A DNA stretch of 64,000 nt from Glaciecola sp965660625 (GTDB taxonomy: Bacteria; Pseudomonadota; Gammaproteobacteria; Enterobacterales; Alteromonadaceae). Where the stretch lies: positions 87,819 to 151,818 of the forward strand of contig CBFIAR010000007.1 of NCBI GenBank assembly GCA_965660625.1, written 5' to 3'. Below are positions 44,950 through 53,284 of this stretch, piece by piece; the stretch's first letter is position 1; each line of letters starts with the position of its first letter. The notes below the pieces were generated by a model. It was given only the letters and a program-made list of their open reading frames with translations. It did not search any database and had not been told where the DNA came from. Both the position numbers and the translations under genes were made by a program.

Positions 44950-45816
44950 TTATTGCCAAATTTCGTGTTTTACCCAGTCCACTTCCATGGTCCAGTTTTG
45001 AGTCATCGGGGAGTCGTTTATTTTGGCAAAGTTTAGGATTGCGAATAAAGGCTCAGGAAACTGATCTTCATGATTACTTACACGATAAACTTCGACTTCG
45101 TCTAGGCGAAATATTAAATCGTTGCCAAGCCACTCTACAGAATAGTCATGATACTCACCTAAGGTTGCTGATTGCACTAACATTTGGGCCTGCCAATCGC
45201 CACCATCACAATAACCAAGGCTTTTAATGGTTCGTGCTGCATAATGATCGGGACCGCCATCACTATGGTGCTCAAAAATGTCAATTTCTCCTGAGCCCGT
45301 CATAGGCCAGCAAACGGTTTCATCAGCTTCTTGCACGGGGGCTTCATTATTCAACGCGCCAAGTAGCCACCATGCCGGAAACATGCCTGGTTGACCGCTA
45401 TTCTCTACTTTCAATCTGGCAGTCCACTTACCTTTCACAAATTCTTTAAGATTTTTAGAGGCGATGCGACCCGCTACATATTGTGTATCTGGATGTTTTT
45501 TGCCATCTTTGCTCATATTATCACAAGGACGTTTTTCACCTAAATCAATCACTCGAAGTTTCAGAGTACCGTTACTCACTTCGCGAGTATCGTATAGATT
45601 ATTGGGCACGTAACACTGGTCTTCGTTGTTGACCCATATCATCTGATCTTGCCAATTGGCTTCGTTGAATGTGTCGAATTCGTCCAAGAAATTAACTCGC
45701 CAACTGCTAAGGGGTTTAGCTTTTTCTCCTTTGAACTGTTCATCTTCAACATGGCGCGAGCAGCCTAGAGATAAAGCCAAACTGCTTAATGCAATAATAA
45801 ACGTAAAAGTTTTCAT
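44950..45816 (-). CDS. Glycoside hydrolase family 16 lipoprotein (laminarinase-like)
   Basis: I start at the ATG at 45816 (MKTFTFIIALSSLALSLGC), which has a GGAG site before it and gives a good lipoprotein signal; the longer frame adds a poor N-terminus. The catalytic motif SGEIDIFEHH (near residue 180) fits the GH16 E-x-D-x-x-E pattern. WTARLKVENSGQPGMFPAWWLLG and HDYSVEWLGNDLIFRLDE are further family marks. Likely endo-beta-1,3-glucanase, but other GH16 substrates are possible. The GH3 gene follows after 26 bp, so they form an operon. Confidence 0.92.
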   Translation of the reverse strand: MKTFTFIIALSSLALSLGCSRHVEDEQFKGEKAKPLSSWRVNFLDEFDTFNEANWQDQMIWVNNEDQCYVPNNLYDTREVSNGTLKLRVIDLGEKRPCDNMSKDGKKHPDTQYVAGRIASKNLKEFVKGKWTARLKVENSGQPGMFPAWWLLGALNNEAPVQEADETVCWPMTGSGEIDIFEHHSDGGPDHYAARTIKSLGYCDGGDWQAQMLVQSATLGEYHDYSVEWLGNDLIFRLDEVEVYRVSNHEDQFPEPLFAILNFAKINDSPMTQNWTMEVDWVKHEIWQ

Positions 45817-46357
45817 GTGGTCTCCGCAAATTGAGTAAATGAAACACGCCTGTAGATTAAGCTTTCGACGCAAAACTTTAACATTTATATCACATATCGA
45901 TTTGATGACTCTGTGGATTAGGGTGGTTGGGGCAAAATTTGCGACAGATAGGAAAGGTGTAATTAGTAGGGGATTTAGTTAAGCGGATTCTGTCGCATCG
46001 AGAGTGATTTTAAGTAACTCAGCAAGCACGTTAATAGCCTGACTTGCTTCTAAGTTTACTATAATTGGATGATTTAACACTCGTGCGTCTAGTTGCGCTA
46101 GCTTTAACGTTTCCAGTCTTGCTGCTATCTTGATGCAACTAAGTCTGCGCTAAGGTAGCTTGCTCGGATTGGCTCATTCTCAACAGCATTGCTTGTAGTC
46201 GAACTAGGTACTTCCCGCAATCAATTAGGTAGTCATTCGAATAGCGAACAGCTTACTTTACCGCTAATCTTTATATCGAAAAGTACATTGACTGCTCGAG
46301 ATTTGCACTGTTAGCTGCTGTCAATTGAATATAGCCAACACGGAGGTTTAAAACCCT
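45817..46357. other. Intergenic region with a possible gene remnant
   Basis: About 540 bp. On the minus strand from ~46120 to 45979, a frame reads LETLKLAQLDARVLNHPIIV then NLEASQAINVLAELLKITL and ends DATESA with a stop. It has no ATG and a stop close upstream, so it may be the 3' end of a decayed gene, or a 33-residue protein from a GTG. The rest shows nothing recognised; the promoter of the Fnr-like gene must lie at its right side. Confidence 0.35.
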
Positions 46358-47098
46358 ATGAAACTGTCATCATTAGATTTCAATTCAACAAGTAAAACAA
46401 TTCCCTGGGTTAAAGTATGCTTAGAAAGTACTGCTAAATCAACCAATTTTACGCTGGGCAATTCGCACAGAGTTTTTCATGCCCGGCAAGCTTTATTATC
46501 TGCGGGAGAACCGTTTGAAGGCTTATATATTATGCGTTCAGGTTCAGCAAAAGCATTTATTACCTCTGCTGCTGGAGACGAGTGTATCACTAAGTTTTTT
46601 TATCCAGGTGATCTACTCGGTGTTGATGGATTTGACGAGCATGCGCATAACCAAAATATTGTTTTTTTAGAGACCAGTAGCGTTTGTTTTCTAAAAGAAT
46701 CTGATGTAAACGAATTGGTCAAAATTAGCGACGATTTTCGTAAGTGCTTATTTAAATCCATGAGCCATACTTTACAATGTGACTCACAGATGATGATGTG
46801 CTTGAGTTCTTGTTCGAGTGAGCAGAAGGTTGCGCATTTTATTTTGGAACTACGAGATAGTTTCGCTAGCCAAGGCTTATCAGGGAGAGAGTTTAGACTG
46901 AGTATGACGCGCACCGACATCGCTAATTATTTGGGAATGGCACTTGAAACTGTTTGCCGAGTGCTGGCTAGTTTTCAGCTTAAGCGAGTAATATCGGTTA
47001 GTAATCGGCACCTGGTTATTCTAGACTCGCGAGTTTTAAGTCAGATTCTGTCAAGAGACTCATATCATTCATCCATGTCAAGATGTTTGGATTCTTAA
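46358..47098 (+). CDS. Crp/Fnr-family regulator, Fnr-like without the cysteine cluster
   Basis: The 246-residue protein has a cyclic-nucleotide-like beta domain (LLSAGEPFEGLYIMRSGSAKAF) and a C-terminal winged helix. Its recognition helix reads MTRTDIANYLGMALETVCRVLASFQ (near residues 189-213), very like the FNR helix with E-x-x-S-R changed to E-x-x-C-R. FNR-type binding to TTGAT half sites is therefore likely. E. coli FNR binds its 4Fe-4S cluster through three N-terminal Cys plus a fourth; only one N-terminal Cys (KVCLES) is seen here, so oxygen sensing in that way is unlikely. Candidate FNR-type boxes lie in the following 6 kb. It ends in a terminator hairpin. Confidence 0.88.
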   Translation: MKLSSLDFNSTSKTIPWVKVCLESTAKSTNFTLGNSHRVFHARQALLSAGEPFEGLYIMRSGSAKAFITSAAGDECITKFFYPGDLLGVDGFDEHAHNQNIVFLETSSVCFLKESDVNELVKISDDFRKCLFKSMSHTLQCDSQMMMCLSSCSSEQKVAHFILELRDSFASQGLSGREFRLSMTRTDIANYLGMALETVCRVLASFQLKRVISVSNRHLVILDSRVLSQILSRDSYHSSMSRCLDS

Positions 47099-47104
47099 AA
47101 AACT

Positions 47105-47133
47105 CGGGGCTTGCGCCCCGTGTCTAAATTTTA
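47105..47133 (+). terminator. Terminator hairpin after the Fnr-like gene
   Basis: CGGGGC-TTGC-GCCCCG is a perfect 6-bp GC stem at 47105-47120, followed by a modest T-rich stretch (TGTCTAAATTTT). Confidence 0.65.
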
Positions 47134-47159
47134 ATAAAGCTTCGCTTAATTTTATTTCT

Positions 47160-47300
47160 TCATTGTTACTATGTCGGTTGCCGCCGCAATCGGCTCTCCA
47201 GCAACGCCAAGCATGGGGGATCATTATGCTTAGCATGGTCTTGGAAGGTGTTGGTATTCCAGCTGCAGGTATCGCATTAATTCTCTGCGCAAATCGCTAG
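47160..47300 (+). pseudogene. Remnant of a dicarboxylate/amino acid:cation symporter
   Basis: A short piece reads FFIVTMSVAAAIGSPATPSM, then after a frameshift near 47220 continues GIIMLSMVLEGVGIPAAGIALIL. This is the well-conserved binding-site region of DAACS (GltP/DctA-type) sodium or proton symporters. No other part of such a gene is seen nearby. It is a decayed fragment. Confidence 0.7.
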
Positions 47301-47357
47301 CGGAGTCCATTGCACTATTGGACAAAAAGGCTGAGTAATCGTCTTGCTATGCTTTGG

Positions 47358-48086
47358 TTAACAAACGCTACTGTGTTGTCGATGGGTTGACACCTTGTTG
47401 TCTATGCGAGCCGATTCCGTTTTCACTACTTGGTAACATTCACAGGATAGAAACTCTAATTTAGCTCTATCCAAAACCTTTATATGGCCACGTGCATAAC
47501 TGATCACTCCAAGTTTTTGAAGTTTGCCGGCGGCTTCAGTAACACCCTCACGTCTTACGCCTAACATACTGGCAATAAGTTCATGTGTCATGGTTAAGTT
47601 GTTGCTTGATATGCGGTCTAACGATAGCAATAACCAACGACATAAGCGTTGTTGAATACTGTGATGGCGATTACAAACCGCAGTTTGCGATATTTGCACA
47701 ATTAAAGATTGGGTATAACTAAGAAGTTGAGCGCGAATGTCAGTATGATTATTAAATTGTTTACGTAATTCAGTTGCAGATAAACGATAAGCAAAACCTT
47801 CATTTTGCACTACGGCAAGATTTAGCGTGCTATCCCCCCCCATAAAGCAGGCAATATCTGAAATACCTTCATTACCCACAATTGATATCTCAGCTGATGC
47901 GCCATCGGCTGTTACATAAAATGTCGAAATAATGCAGTCGATTGGGAAATAAACATATTCACGTTTCTGATAGGGTTCATAAATGATAGTACCTAACGGC
48001 AGATTAACCAGTTTGAGGTGCGGGAACAATTGAACGCGTTCATCAGCAGAAAAAGAATTCAATAAATTATTTCTTAAATGTATCAT
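47358..48086 (-). CDS. Crp/Fnr-family regulator
   Basis: I take the ATG at 48086 (MIHLRNNLLNSF...) rather than 48143, as the longer form adds an atypical N-terminus. The ~242-residue protein has the beta-roll (LVNLPLGTIIYEPYQKREYVYFPIDCIIS...) and a C-terminal HTH with MTHELIASMLGVRREGVTEAAGKLQKLGVI. This is the type with RREGVTEAA recognition helices found in many uncharacterised Crp/Fnr members; it differs from FNR and CRP helices. Two of the Cys near the C-terminus (LSCECYQ) are notable. An FNR-like box lies 100 bp upstream, so it may be under control of the other regulator. Confidence 0.87.
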   Translation of the reverse strand: MIHLRNNLLNSFSADERVQLFPHLKLVNLPLGTIIYEPYQKREYVYFPIDCIISTFYVTADGASAEISIVGNEGISDIACFMGGDSTLNLAVVQNEGFAYRLSATELRKQFNNHTDIRAQLLSYTQSLIVQISQTAVCNRHHSIQQRLCRWLLLSLDRISSNNLTMTHELIASMLGVRREGVTEAAGKLQKLGVISYARGHIKVLDRAKLEFLSCECYQVVKTESARIDNKVSTHRQHSSVC

Positions 48087-48185
48087 GAGGGTTAACTTCC
48101 ATATAATGTCCGCGTTATCGCGCAGATACAAAGAGACGAGCATTCGTCAGTTGTTTTCACAGTACATTATTAAGTCTATTGAACA

Positions 48186-48199
48186 TTGTCCCAAATCAA
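48186..48199. promoter_or_regulatory. Partial FNR-type box upstream of the second Crp/Fnr gene
   Basis: TTGTCCCAAATCAA keeps the right half (ATCAA) and three of five bases of the left half of TTGAT-N4-ATCAA. It lies 100 bp before the gene start at 48086. Confidence 0.4.
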
Positions 48200-48240
48200 G
48201 TTTACTGATTATGTTTTTCAGCATATTAAGCAGTGTGCTA

Positions 48241-48540
48241 TTAAAGTAATCTACTTAACCTACTTCTTAATTGGTCATTTTCTTGCACTAGTTTTTCTTT
48301 CTCCTTCATTAAATCTATCACCATGCTGGTAGCAACCCAATCGAGTAACAACTGTTGGTTTAATTTCACTGCTTTTTTAATCCAGTATGCATTTTCTAAA
48401 TCGAAAACCCACTCTGAAAGAATCTCACCGCGCTGAGGCGTAGCAATACCGTATTCAACAACTTCAACGATAATTTCTTGTTCAATGCTTTCATTTTCGC
48501 ACAATTCTTCAATGTCGATATATAGGGTGACTTCAGCCAT
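48241..48540 (-). CDS. cbpM: Chaperone modulator CbpM
   Basis: CbpM is a small MerR-like protein that binds and restrains CbpA. The 99 residues fit: EELCENESIEQEIIVEVVEYGIATPQRG at the start and a C-terminal coiled coil (MKEKEKLVQENDQLRSRLSRLL). It follows cbpA by 5 bp on the same strand, the usual operon. Confidence 0.88.
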   Translation of the reverse strand: MAEVTLYIDIEELCENESIEQEIIVEVVEYGIATPQRGEILSEWVFDLENAYWIKKAVKLNQQLLLDWVATSMVIDLMKEKEKLVQENDQLRSRLSRLL

Positions 48541-48545
48541 CTTGG

Positions 48546-49490
48546 TTAACTCCAGTCCGCTCGAGGATTAAACTTTTCAGTTTCAGCCAACTTGCTCCAC
48601 AAACTCTTTGTTTCGCTGGTGGTTGAGGGGGGAATATCAATTTTTATAACGGCAAGTAAATCACCTTGACCCGTTTTATTCTTGAGTCCTTTGCCTTTTA
48701 TTCTCAATTTTTGTCCTGACCGACTATTCGCTGGGATGTTCAGCTTTACTTTGCCGGTCAAGGTTGGGATTTCAAGTTTAGTGCCCAGAGCGGCTTCCCA
48801 TGGTGTAAGTGGCAAGGTGAGTATTAAGTTGATGCCTTGTACATCAAACAGAGGATGTGGAACTAGGCGAATTATCAAATACAAATCACCATTTAATCTA
48901 TTTTCACTGCCGGGAGCACCTTGGCCTTTGAGTCTGATGCGCTCACCATCGGTGACACCCAAAGGTATTTTAACGTTGAGCGATTTTTTGACTTGCTTGA
49001 CCTGATTATTGATGTATACGGGAACATGATAATCAATTGACTTACTTTTGCCGCTAGCGGCTTCCTCTAAAAAGACCGGTAACTCCATTTCTAAATCTTG
49101 GCCTTTAAATAAATCCGGCCCATAGTCTGGGGAGCGCTCAGAACTCTGTGCTCTGTTAGCAAAGAATGAATTGAAAAAATCTGAAAAATCGCCATGTTCC
49201 TGATGTCGATGCTGACCGCTTCTTGTAGAAGACTGCCAACCAGGAGGTGCATCAAACCCTCCACCTAGATTAGCGCCATAGCGTCGCAAATCATCGTACT
49301 CTGCGCGTTTCGTTGTATCTTTCAATACTTCGTATGCTTCGGCTACTTCCTTAAATTTTTCTTCAGTGTTTGCTGCAGAATTTGTATCTGGATGAAACTT
49401 AAGTGCAAGCTTGCGATACGCCTTTTTGATTTCCTTTAAATCTGCGGTTTCGTCTACTTCCAAAATTTTGTAGTAGTCTTTAAATTTCAT
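48546..49490 (-). CDS. cbpA: DnaJ-like curved-DNA-binding cochaperone CbpA
   Basis: CbpA is a DnaK cochaperone and nucleoid protein. The J domain is at residues ~3-68 (KDYYKILEVDETADLKEIKKAYRKLALKFHPD, with HPD). A Gly/Phe-rich linker follows, then two DnaJ-C beta domains (VKIPLGVTDGERIRLKGQGAPG). There is no zinc finger, as expected for CbpA. The ATG at 49490 has AAGGATTAATTG before it. Length 314 residues. Confidence 0.94.
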   Translation of the reverse strand: MKFKDYYKILEVDETADLKEIKKAYRKLALKFHPDTNSAANTEEKFKEVAEAYEVLKDTTKRAEYDDLRRYGANLGGGFDAPPGWQSSTRSGQHRHQEHGDFSDFFNSFFANRAQSSERSPDYGPDLFKGQDLEMELPVFLEEAASGKSKSIDYHVPVYINNQVKQVKKSLNVKIPLGVTDGERIRLKGQGAPGSENRLNGDLYLIIRLVPHPLFDVQGINLILTLPLTPWEAALGTKLEIPTLTGKVKLNIPANSRSGQKLRIKGKGLKNKTGQGDLLAVIKIDIPPSTTSETKSLWSKLAETEKFNPRADWS

Positions 49491-49879
49491 CAATTAATCC
49501 TTTTTCAGAAGCTCGGCGGTATATTCAACGCGCTGATTATGTATTCTTAAGCGTAGACTATTCCAGAAAAAATGTGGTAACAAATGCCGCCAAGAGTGCG
49601 GCAAAAAAAATGCTCGGAATGCTCTTCAACCTACCCCATAAAACTCGAGAGGGCCTATGAGGCTCATTCCCTATAAAAACAGTGCTACTTGCTGAATAGC
49701 CATGTTTCAATCTACTTTAAATATTAGCTAAACGTATTGATTGGGATCAAAAATTATTATCTGTTGTGCTCTATCATTCGACTAGTTTACCAATGATTTT
49801 AACTACTTTTGGCGCATACTTTCTTGAAGTTGATAGGCTAACAACGCCTCTTGTTATTTATAATGGATACAGAAAACTC
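49491..49879. promoter_or_regulatory. Divergent control region with a perfect FNR-type box
   Basis: About 390 bp between cbpA and the beta-CASP gene. TTGATTGGGATCAA at 49737-49750 matches the FNR consensus exactly. It lies 130 bp before the nuclease gene start and ~250 bp before cbpA, so it more likely serves the nuclease gene. Confidence 0.7.
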
Positions 49880-51283
49880 ATGGCAACAATTACGTTTTAT
49901 GGCGCAGCACAGGAGGTGACAGGGTCTTGTCACATGGTTGAATCGTCTCGCTTTGGGCGTGTCTTGCTTGATTGTGGGATGCATCAAGGCGGGCATAACG
50001 TTGAGCGAATGCAAAAAGAGGTGTTTGAATTTAATCCTAAAAAGATTGATGCTGTCATCTTATCGCACGCTCATCTTGATCACTGTGGCATGTTGCCAAA
50101 ATTAGTCAATCAAGGTTTTTGTGGCAATATTTATTGCTCGAGTGCTACGCAAGGGTTGTTAGGTGTGATGCTCAGAGACTCTGTCGGCATTTATCTCAGC
50201 GATTTGGAAAGAGAAAACGTGCACCGAGCGAGAAAAGGTAAAAAACCGCTACTGCCTGAATATACTGATGAAGACGTAGTTAACACACTGGCACTATGCA
50301 AAGGCGTTGAATACAAGAAACAAGTCGCGGTATTAAAAGGTTTGCGGGTTGAATTTCAGGATGCTGGGCACATACTTGGTTCGGCCATTGTCTCGCTTTT
50401 TATTGATGAAAATAAGTCATCTAAAAAATTGGTTTTTTCCGGTGACTTGGGTAATAAAAATGCGGTGTTAATGAAAGACCCCAGCATTATCGAAGAGGCA
50501 GATGTGGTGCTCATGGAAAGCACTTACGGCGATCGCAACCATCGAGACATTGAGGACACCATCGAGCAGCTCAAAGCCATTTTAATCGATACACAAGCGC
50601 GCGGTGGGAATATTCTCATCCCTGCTTTTGCGGTTGGTCGTACGCAGGAAATATTGTTTTATCTGGGGACATTGCATAATGAAGGCCTCCTTAAAAATTG
50701 GCACGTGGCGCTTGATAGCCCAATGGCTATTGAGGTAACACGCGTTTACGACAAATGGTTCCGTTCGCTAGACCAAGATGAAATTCAATTAGCTACGCCA
50801 TTAGCGACTTCTATTTTGGAAGACTTTATTCCTAATCTGTATTTATCAGTTTCGGTTGAAGAATCGATTGCTATTAATCGAATAAAGCAAGGGGTAATTA
50901 TTATTGCTGGCAGTGGGATGTGCACGGGAGGCAGAATTCGCCATCATTTTAAACAGCGAATTTGGGACAGTCGAAATACAATTATTTTTTGTGGTTACCA
51001 AGCCATTGGAACCCTAGGACGCTTGCTAGTAGATGGCAAAAAACGCATTAAAATGTTTAACGATGATTTTGCGGTGAAAGCGCAAATTGAAACTTTGGGC
51101 GGATTTTCAGCCCACGCGGGGCAAGATCAGTTACTAGGGTGGTTAAAAGGGTTTAAAAATAAGCCATCGGTAGTATTAGTGCACGGAGAACCAATGGCAC
51201 TAGATGCGCTCTCTACGCGTATATGGCAAGACTTAAATATACGAGTGAGAGTTCCCGCGCGCGGAGAATCCATGGTGTTCTAA
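49880..51283 (+). CDS. MBL-fold beta-CASP ribonuclease (RNA-processing exonuclease-like)
   Basis: The protein belongs to the metallo-beta-lactamase group with a beta-CASP insert, which holds RNA-processing nucleases (CPSF73/YSH1-like). The metal site SHAHLDHCG is near residue 63, FQDAGHILGSA and FSGDLGN follow, then MESTYGDRNH, and late GSGMCTGGRI, HFKQRIWD and GGFSAHAGQDQL give the beta-CASP motifs. I take the ATG at 49880 (MATITFYGAAQEVTGSCH), as the family starts there; the 49766 start adds 38 atypical residues. Length ~467 residues. Confidence 0.91.
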   Translation: MATITFYGAAQEVTGSCHMVESSRFGRVLLDCGMHQGGHNVERMQKEVFEFNPKKIDAVILSHAHLDHCGMLPKLVNQGFCGNIYCSSATQGLLGVMLRDSVGIYLSDLERENVHRARKGKKPLLPEYTDEDVVNTLALCKGVEYKKQVAVLKGLRVEFQDAGHILGSAIVSLFIDENKSSKKLVFSGDLGNKNAVLMKDPSIIEEADVVLMESTYGDRNHRDIEDTIEQLKAILIDTQARGGNILIPAFAVGRTQEILFYLGTLHNEGLLKNWHVALDSPMAIEVTRVYDKWFRSLDQDEIQLATPLATSILEDFIPNLYLSVSVEESIAINRIKQGVIIIAGSGMCTGGRIRHHFKQRIWDSRNTIIFCGYQAIGTLGRLLVDGKKRIKMFNDDFAVKAQIETLGGFSAHAGQDQLLGWLKGFKNKPSVVLVHGEPMALDALSTRIWQDLNIRVRVPARGESMVF

Positions 51284-51290
51284 GCCTTGT

Positions 51291-51749
51291 TTAGTGTATT
51301 TCGTAGACCGGATAAACAGTATAAGGCCAAGGCGTGACTTGATAGTGAGGTTGAATGTAAGCAACCAAATCTATCAATTCAGTCACGGTGAGAACATCAT
51401 TGTAGTTCAACATAATAGAATCTTTATTTTCATCGGAGGTTGCCCACCGTGATCCTCTCGATATTCTATGAGAAGGATTAATGATGCTTGTTACCAACTC
51501 TGCATAAGTTTTCACAATCGCTGAATTGGAACTGAGCGAAATTGGAGGAGAATGTTCGCGTTCTACGTTGTCATCCTCTATCCCCGGTATGCTATGACAG
51601 GAAAGACATTGATGCTTCAAAAATACCAATTTACCGTGTTCAGGATTACCCTTGGGTAAGCTAAACCCCCTCGGTGAGTTGACACCTTGGTCACATGCAA
51701 ACAACATAAAAATACACGATAAACCGAATAATATTGTTCGTTTATTCAT
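51291..51749 (-). CDS. Small c-type cytochrome lipoprotein (paralogue 2)
   Basis: I start at the ATG at 51749 (MNKRTILFGLSCIFMLFAC), which gives a lipobox signal; the longer ORF to 51824 lacks one. One heme site CLSCH follows LPKGNPEHGKLVFLKHQ. The order SPRGFSLPKGN...HQCL.CHS...VLTVTELIDLVAYIQP...Y is shared with the 40744 gene. It is convergent with the beta-CASP gene. An FNR-like palindrome lies ~105 bp upstream, shared with the usp gene on the other strand. Confidence 0.88.
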   Translation of the reverse strand: MNKRTILFGLSCIFMLFACDQGVNSPRGFSLPKGNPEHGKLVFLKHQCLSCHSIPGIEDDNVEREHSPPISLSSNSAIVKTYAELVTSIINPSHRISRGSRWATSDENKDSIMLNYNDVLTVTELIDLVAYIQPHYQVTPWPYTVYPVYEIH

Positions 51750-51853
51750 TATCACTTCCTTTTTTTGTAGAGTGCACCGCCTGAGTAATGGCTGTGTTTT
51801 TAACGCTGTATTTATACACTCCATACAAAATAAGCGATAAAAAGGTTTTTGAC

Positions 51854-51867
51854 TTGACGTGGGTCAA
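51854..51867. promoter_or_regulatory. FNR-like palindrome between cytochrome 2 and usp
   Basis: TTGACGTGGGTCAA is a perfect inverted repeat TTGAC-N4-GTCAA, one base per half from TTGAT-N4-ATCAA. TATGAA at 51892-51897 would be a -10 with the box centred ~41.5 bp before the expected transcription start of usp, the class II FNR position. Confidence 0.65.
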
Positions 51868-51955
51868 CTTTCTCTAATTGTACTTTGTTAGTATGAATTG
51901 ACTTTTAAAAACCAATAGCCCGTTTGTAAACGAGGGGCTTCAAAAGGCAGGCATT

Positions 51956-52396
51956 ATGAGCAATTACAAAAAGATTTTAGTGGCAATCGATATTAACGCA
52001 GATTACGAGACGGTTATAAAAAAGGCACTGACAGTTTGTCAATCTCCTGATGATCTCAGTTTGGCTTACATTCCGCTGTCGTCTATGTATATTCAACCTT
52101 ATCTTTATGGCGCTGACTATAGTGCTATCGATGACTCTGAACGCTTGGCTAGAGCGCAAGCTAAACTCGATGAAATTGCTCAAAAATTTGGTATTAATAC
52201 GAAAAATACTCATTTAAAGGCTGGTGATGCGGCTGACGAAATTAAACAAATTGCAAATGAAAGCGATGCCGACTTGATCGTAATCGGAACACATGGCAGA
52301 AGTGGCATCAAATTGCTTCTTGGATCGACTGCAAATGCCGTTTTGCATGGTGTAAAGCAGGATGTATTAGCAGTTAGAGTGCATGATAATAATTAA
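51956..52396 (+). CDS. Universal stress protein (UspA family)
   Basis: The 146-residue protein has the UspA fold: KILVAIDINADYETVIKKAL at the start and the ATP-binding motif GTHGRSGIKLLLGSTANAVL (residues ~114-133) with the G-x-G-x9-GS/T pattern of ATP-binding members. It is the first of five genes in the same direction and has the FNR-like palindrome upstream. Usp proteins in such loci often serve low-oxygen survival. Confidence 0.93.
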   Translation: MSNYKKILVAIDINADYETVIKKALTVCQSPDDLSLAYIPLSSMYIQPYLYGADYSAIDDSERLARAQAKLDEIAQKFGINTKNTHLKAGDAADEIKQIANESDADLIVIGTHGRSGIKLLLGSTANAVLHGVKQDVLAVRVHDNN

Positions 52397-52420
52397 TAAG
52401 CATCGTTAGGGAGCCATTTT

Positions 52421-52678
52421 ATGGCTAACGTTTGTCGATTACGACTCGATGTCTTAAAGCCTCATAAACCCAATGCTTATGATTTTGCATTAGCACTTTC
52501 AGAATTAGATGCGACATGGAAAATTATAGTAGAGGTCTTAGAAATTGATCAAAGTACAGAGTCTATTTGCTTGGACGTGATGGGTAAACACATCGATTTT
52601 GAAAAGATACAGACAAAAATAAATGAGTTAGGAGCAAGCGTGCACAGCATCGATGCCGTTGAAACAAACGGCGCTTAA
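52421..52678 (+). CDS. DUF211 protein
   Basis: The 85-residue protein fits DUF211, a ferredoxin-like fold family known mainly from archaea: VCRLRLDVLKPHKPNAYDFALALSELD at the start and INELGASVHSIDAVE at the end. Function is not established. It lies 24 bp after usp and 24 bp before the VIT-like gene, with AGGGAGCC as ribosome binding site. Confidence 0.8.
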   Translation: MANVCRLRLDVLKPHKPNAYDFALALSELDATWKIIVEVLEIDQSTESICLDVMGKHIDFEKIQTKINELGASVHSIDAVETNGA

Positions 52679-52702
52679 TCAATCTAATAATTTGGCGACA
52701 AT

Positions 52703-53284
52703 ATGTTAAAGAGATTGATAAATCTCATCAGCCTAAGTCAATCTCAGGCCATTATACGGCGTTATTTTGTTGTCAATGGATTCGACGGAGCACTCACCAT
52801 GTTCGGCTTAATTCTTGGATTTATGCTGAGTGCCGACGTTCACATTCCTAGCGTGATTAACGTCTGTTTAGGCGCTGCTATCGCATTAGCCGTTTCCGGC
52901 GTTAGTAGCGCGTATGTGAGTGAGCGAGCAGAACGAAAGTTAATTCTTCGTCAATTAGAAGATGCGATGTTATCAGATTTGAGTGACTCCTCACATGCTC
53001 ACGCTGCCACCTTTGTTCCCATTGTCGTCGCATTAGTTAATGGCTTCGCGCCTCTTGTTATCTCAGTATTGATTATGATCCCGCTTTGGCTCAATGAAGC
53101 GGGCTTTGCATGGGTGAGCGCTCCGCTCTGGTCGAGCCTATGTATTGCCGGGCTATTGCTATTCACGCTAGGTGTCTTACTCAGTGGTATCGCAGGTATT
53201 CCTTGGTACTTGAGCGGTTTGAAAACCTTAGCGATAGGCTTTTCTACAGCAGTACTTATTTACTTGTTTGTTGGGCCTAGCTAA
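52703..53284 (+). CDS. VIT1/CCC1-like membrane protein
   Basis: The 193-residue protein has five hydrophobic helices and the VIT-like start VVNGFDGALTMFGLILGFMLS, with charged VSERAERKLILRQLEDAMLSDLSDSSH in the first loop. VIT/CCC1 proteins move ferrous iron or manganese. The charged loop is shorter than in the eukaryotic transporters. It ends 1 bp before the P-type ATPase start. Confidence 0.78.
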   Translation: MLKRLINLISLSQSQAIIRRYFVVNGFDGALTMFGLILGFMLSADVHIPSVINVCLGAAIALAVSGVSSAYVSERAERKLILRQLEDAMLSDLSDSSHAHAATFVPIVVALVNGFAPLVISVLIMIPLWLNEAGFAWVSAPLWSSLCIAGLLLFTLGVLLSGIAGIPWYLSGLKTLAIGFSTAVLIYLFVGPS

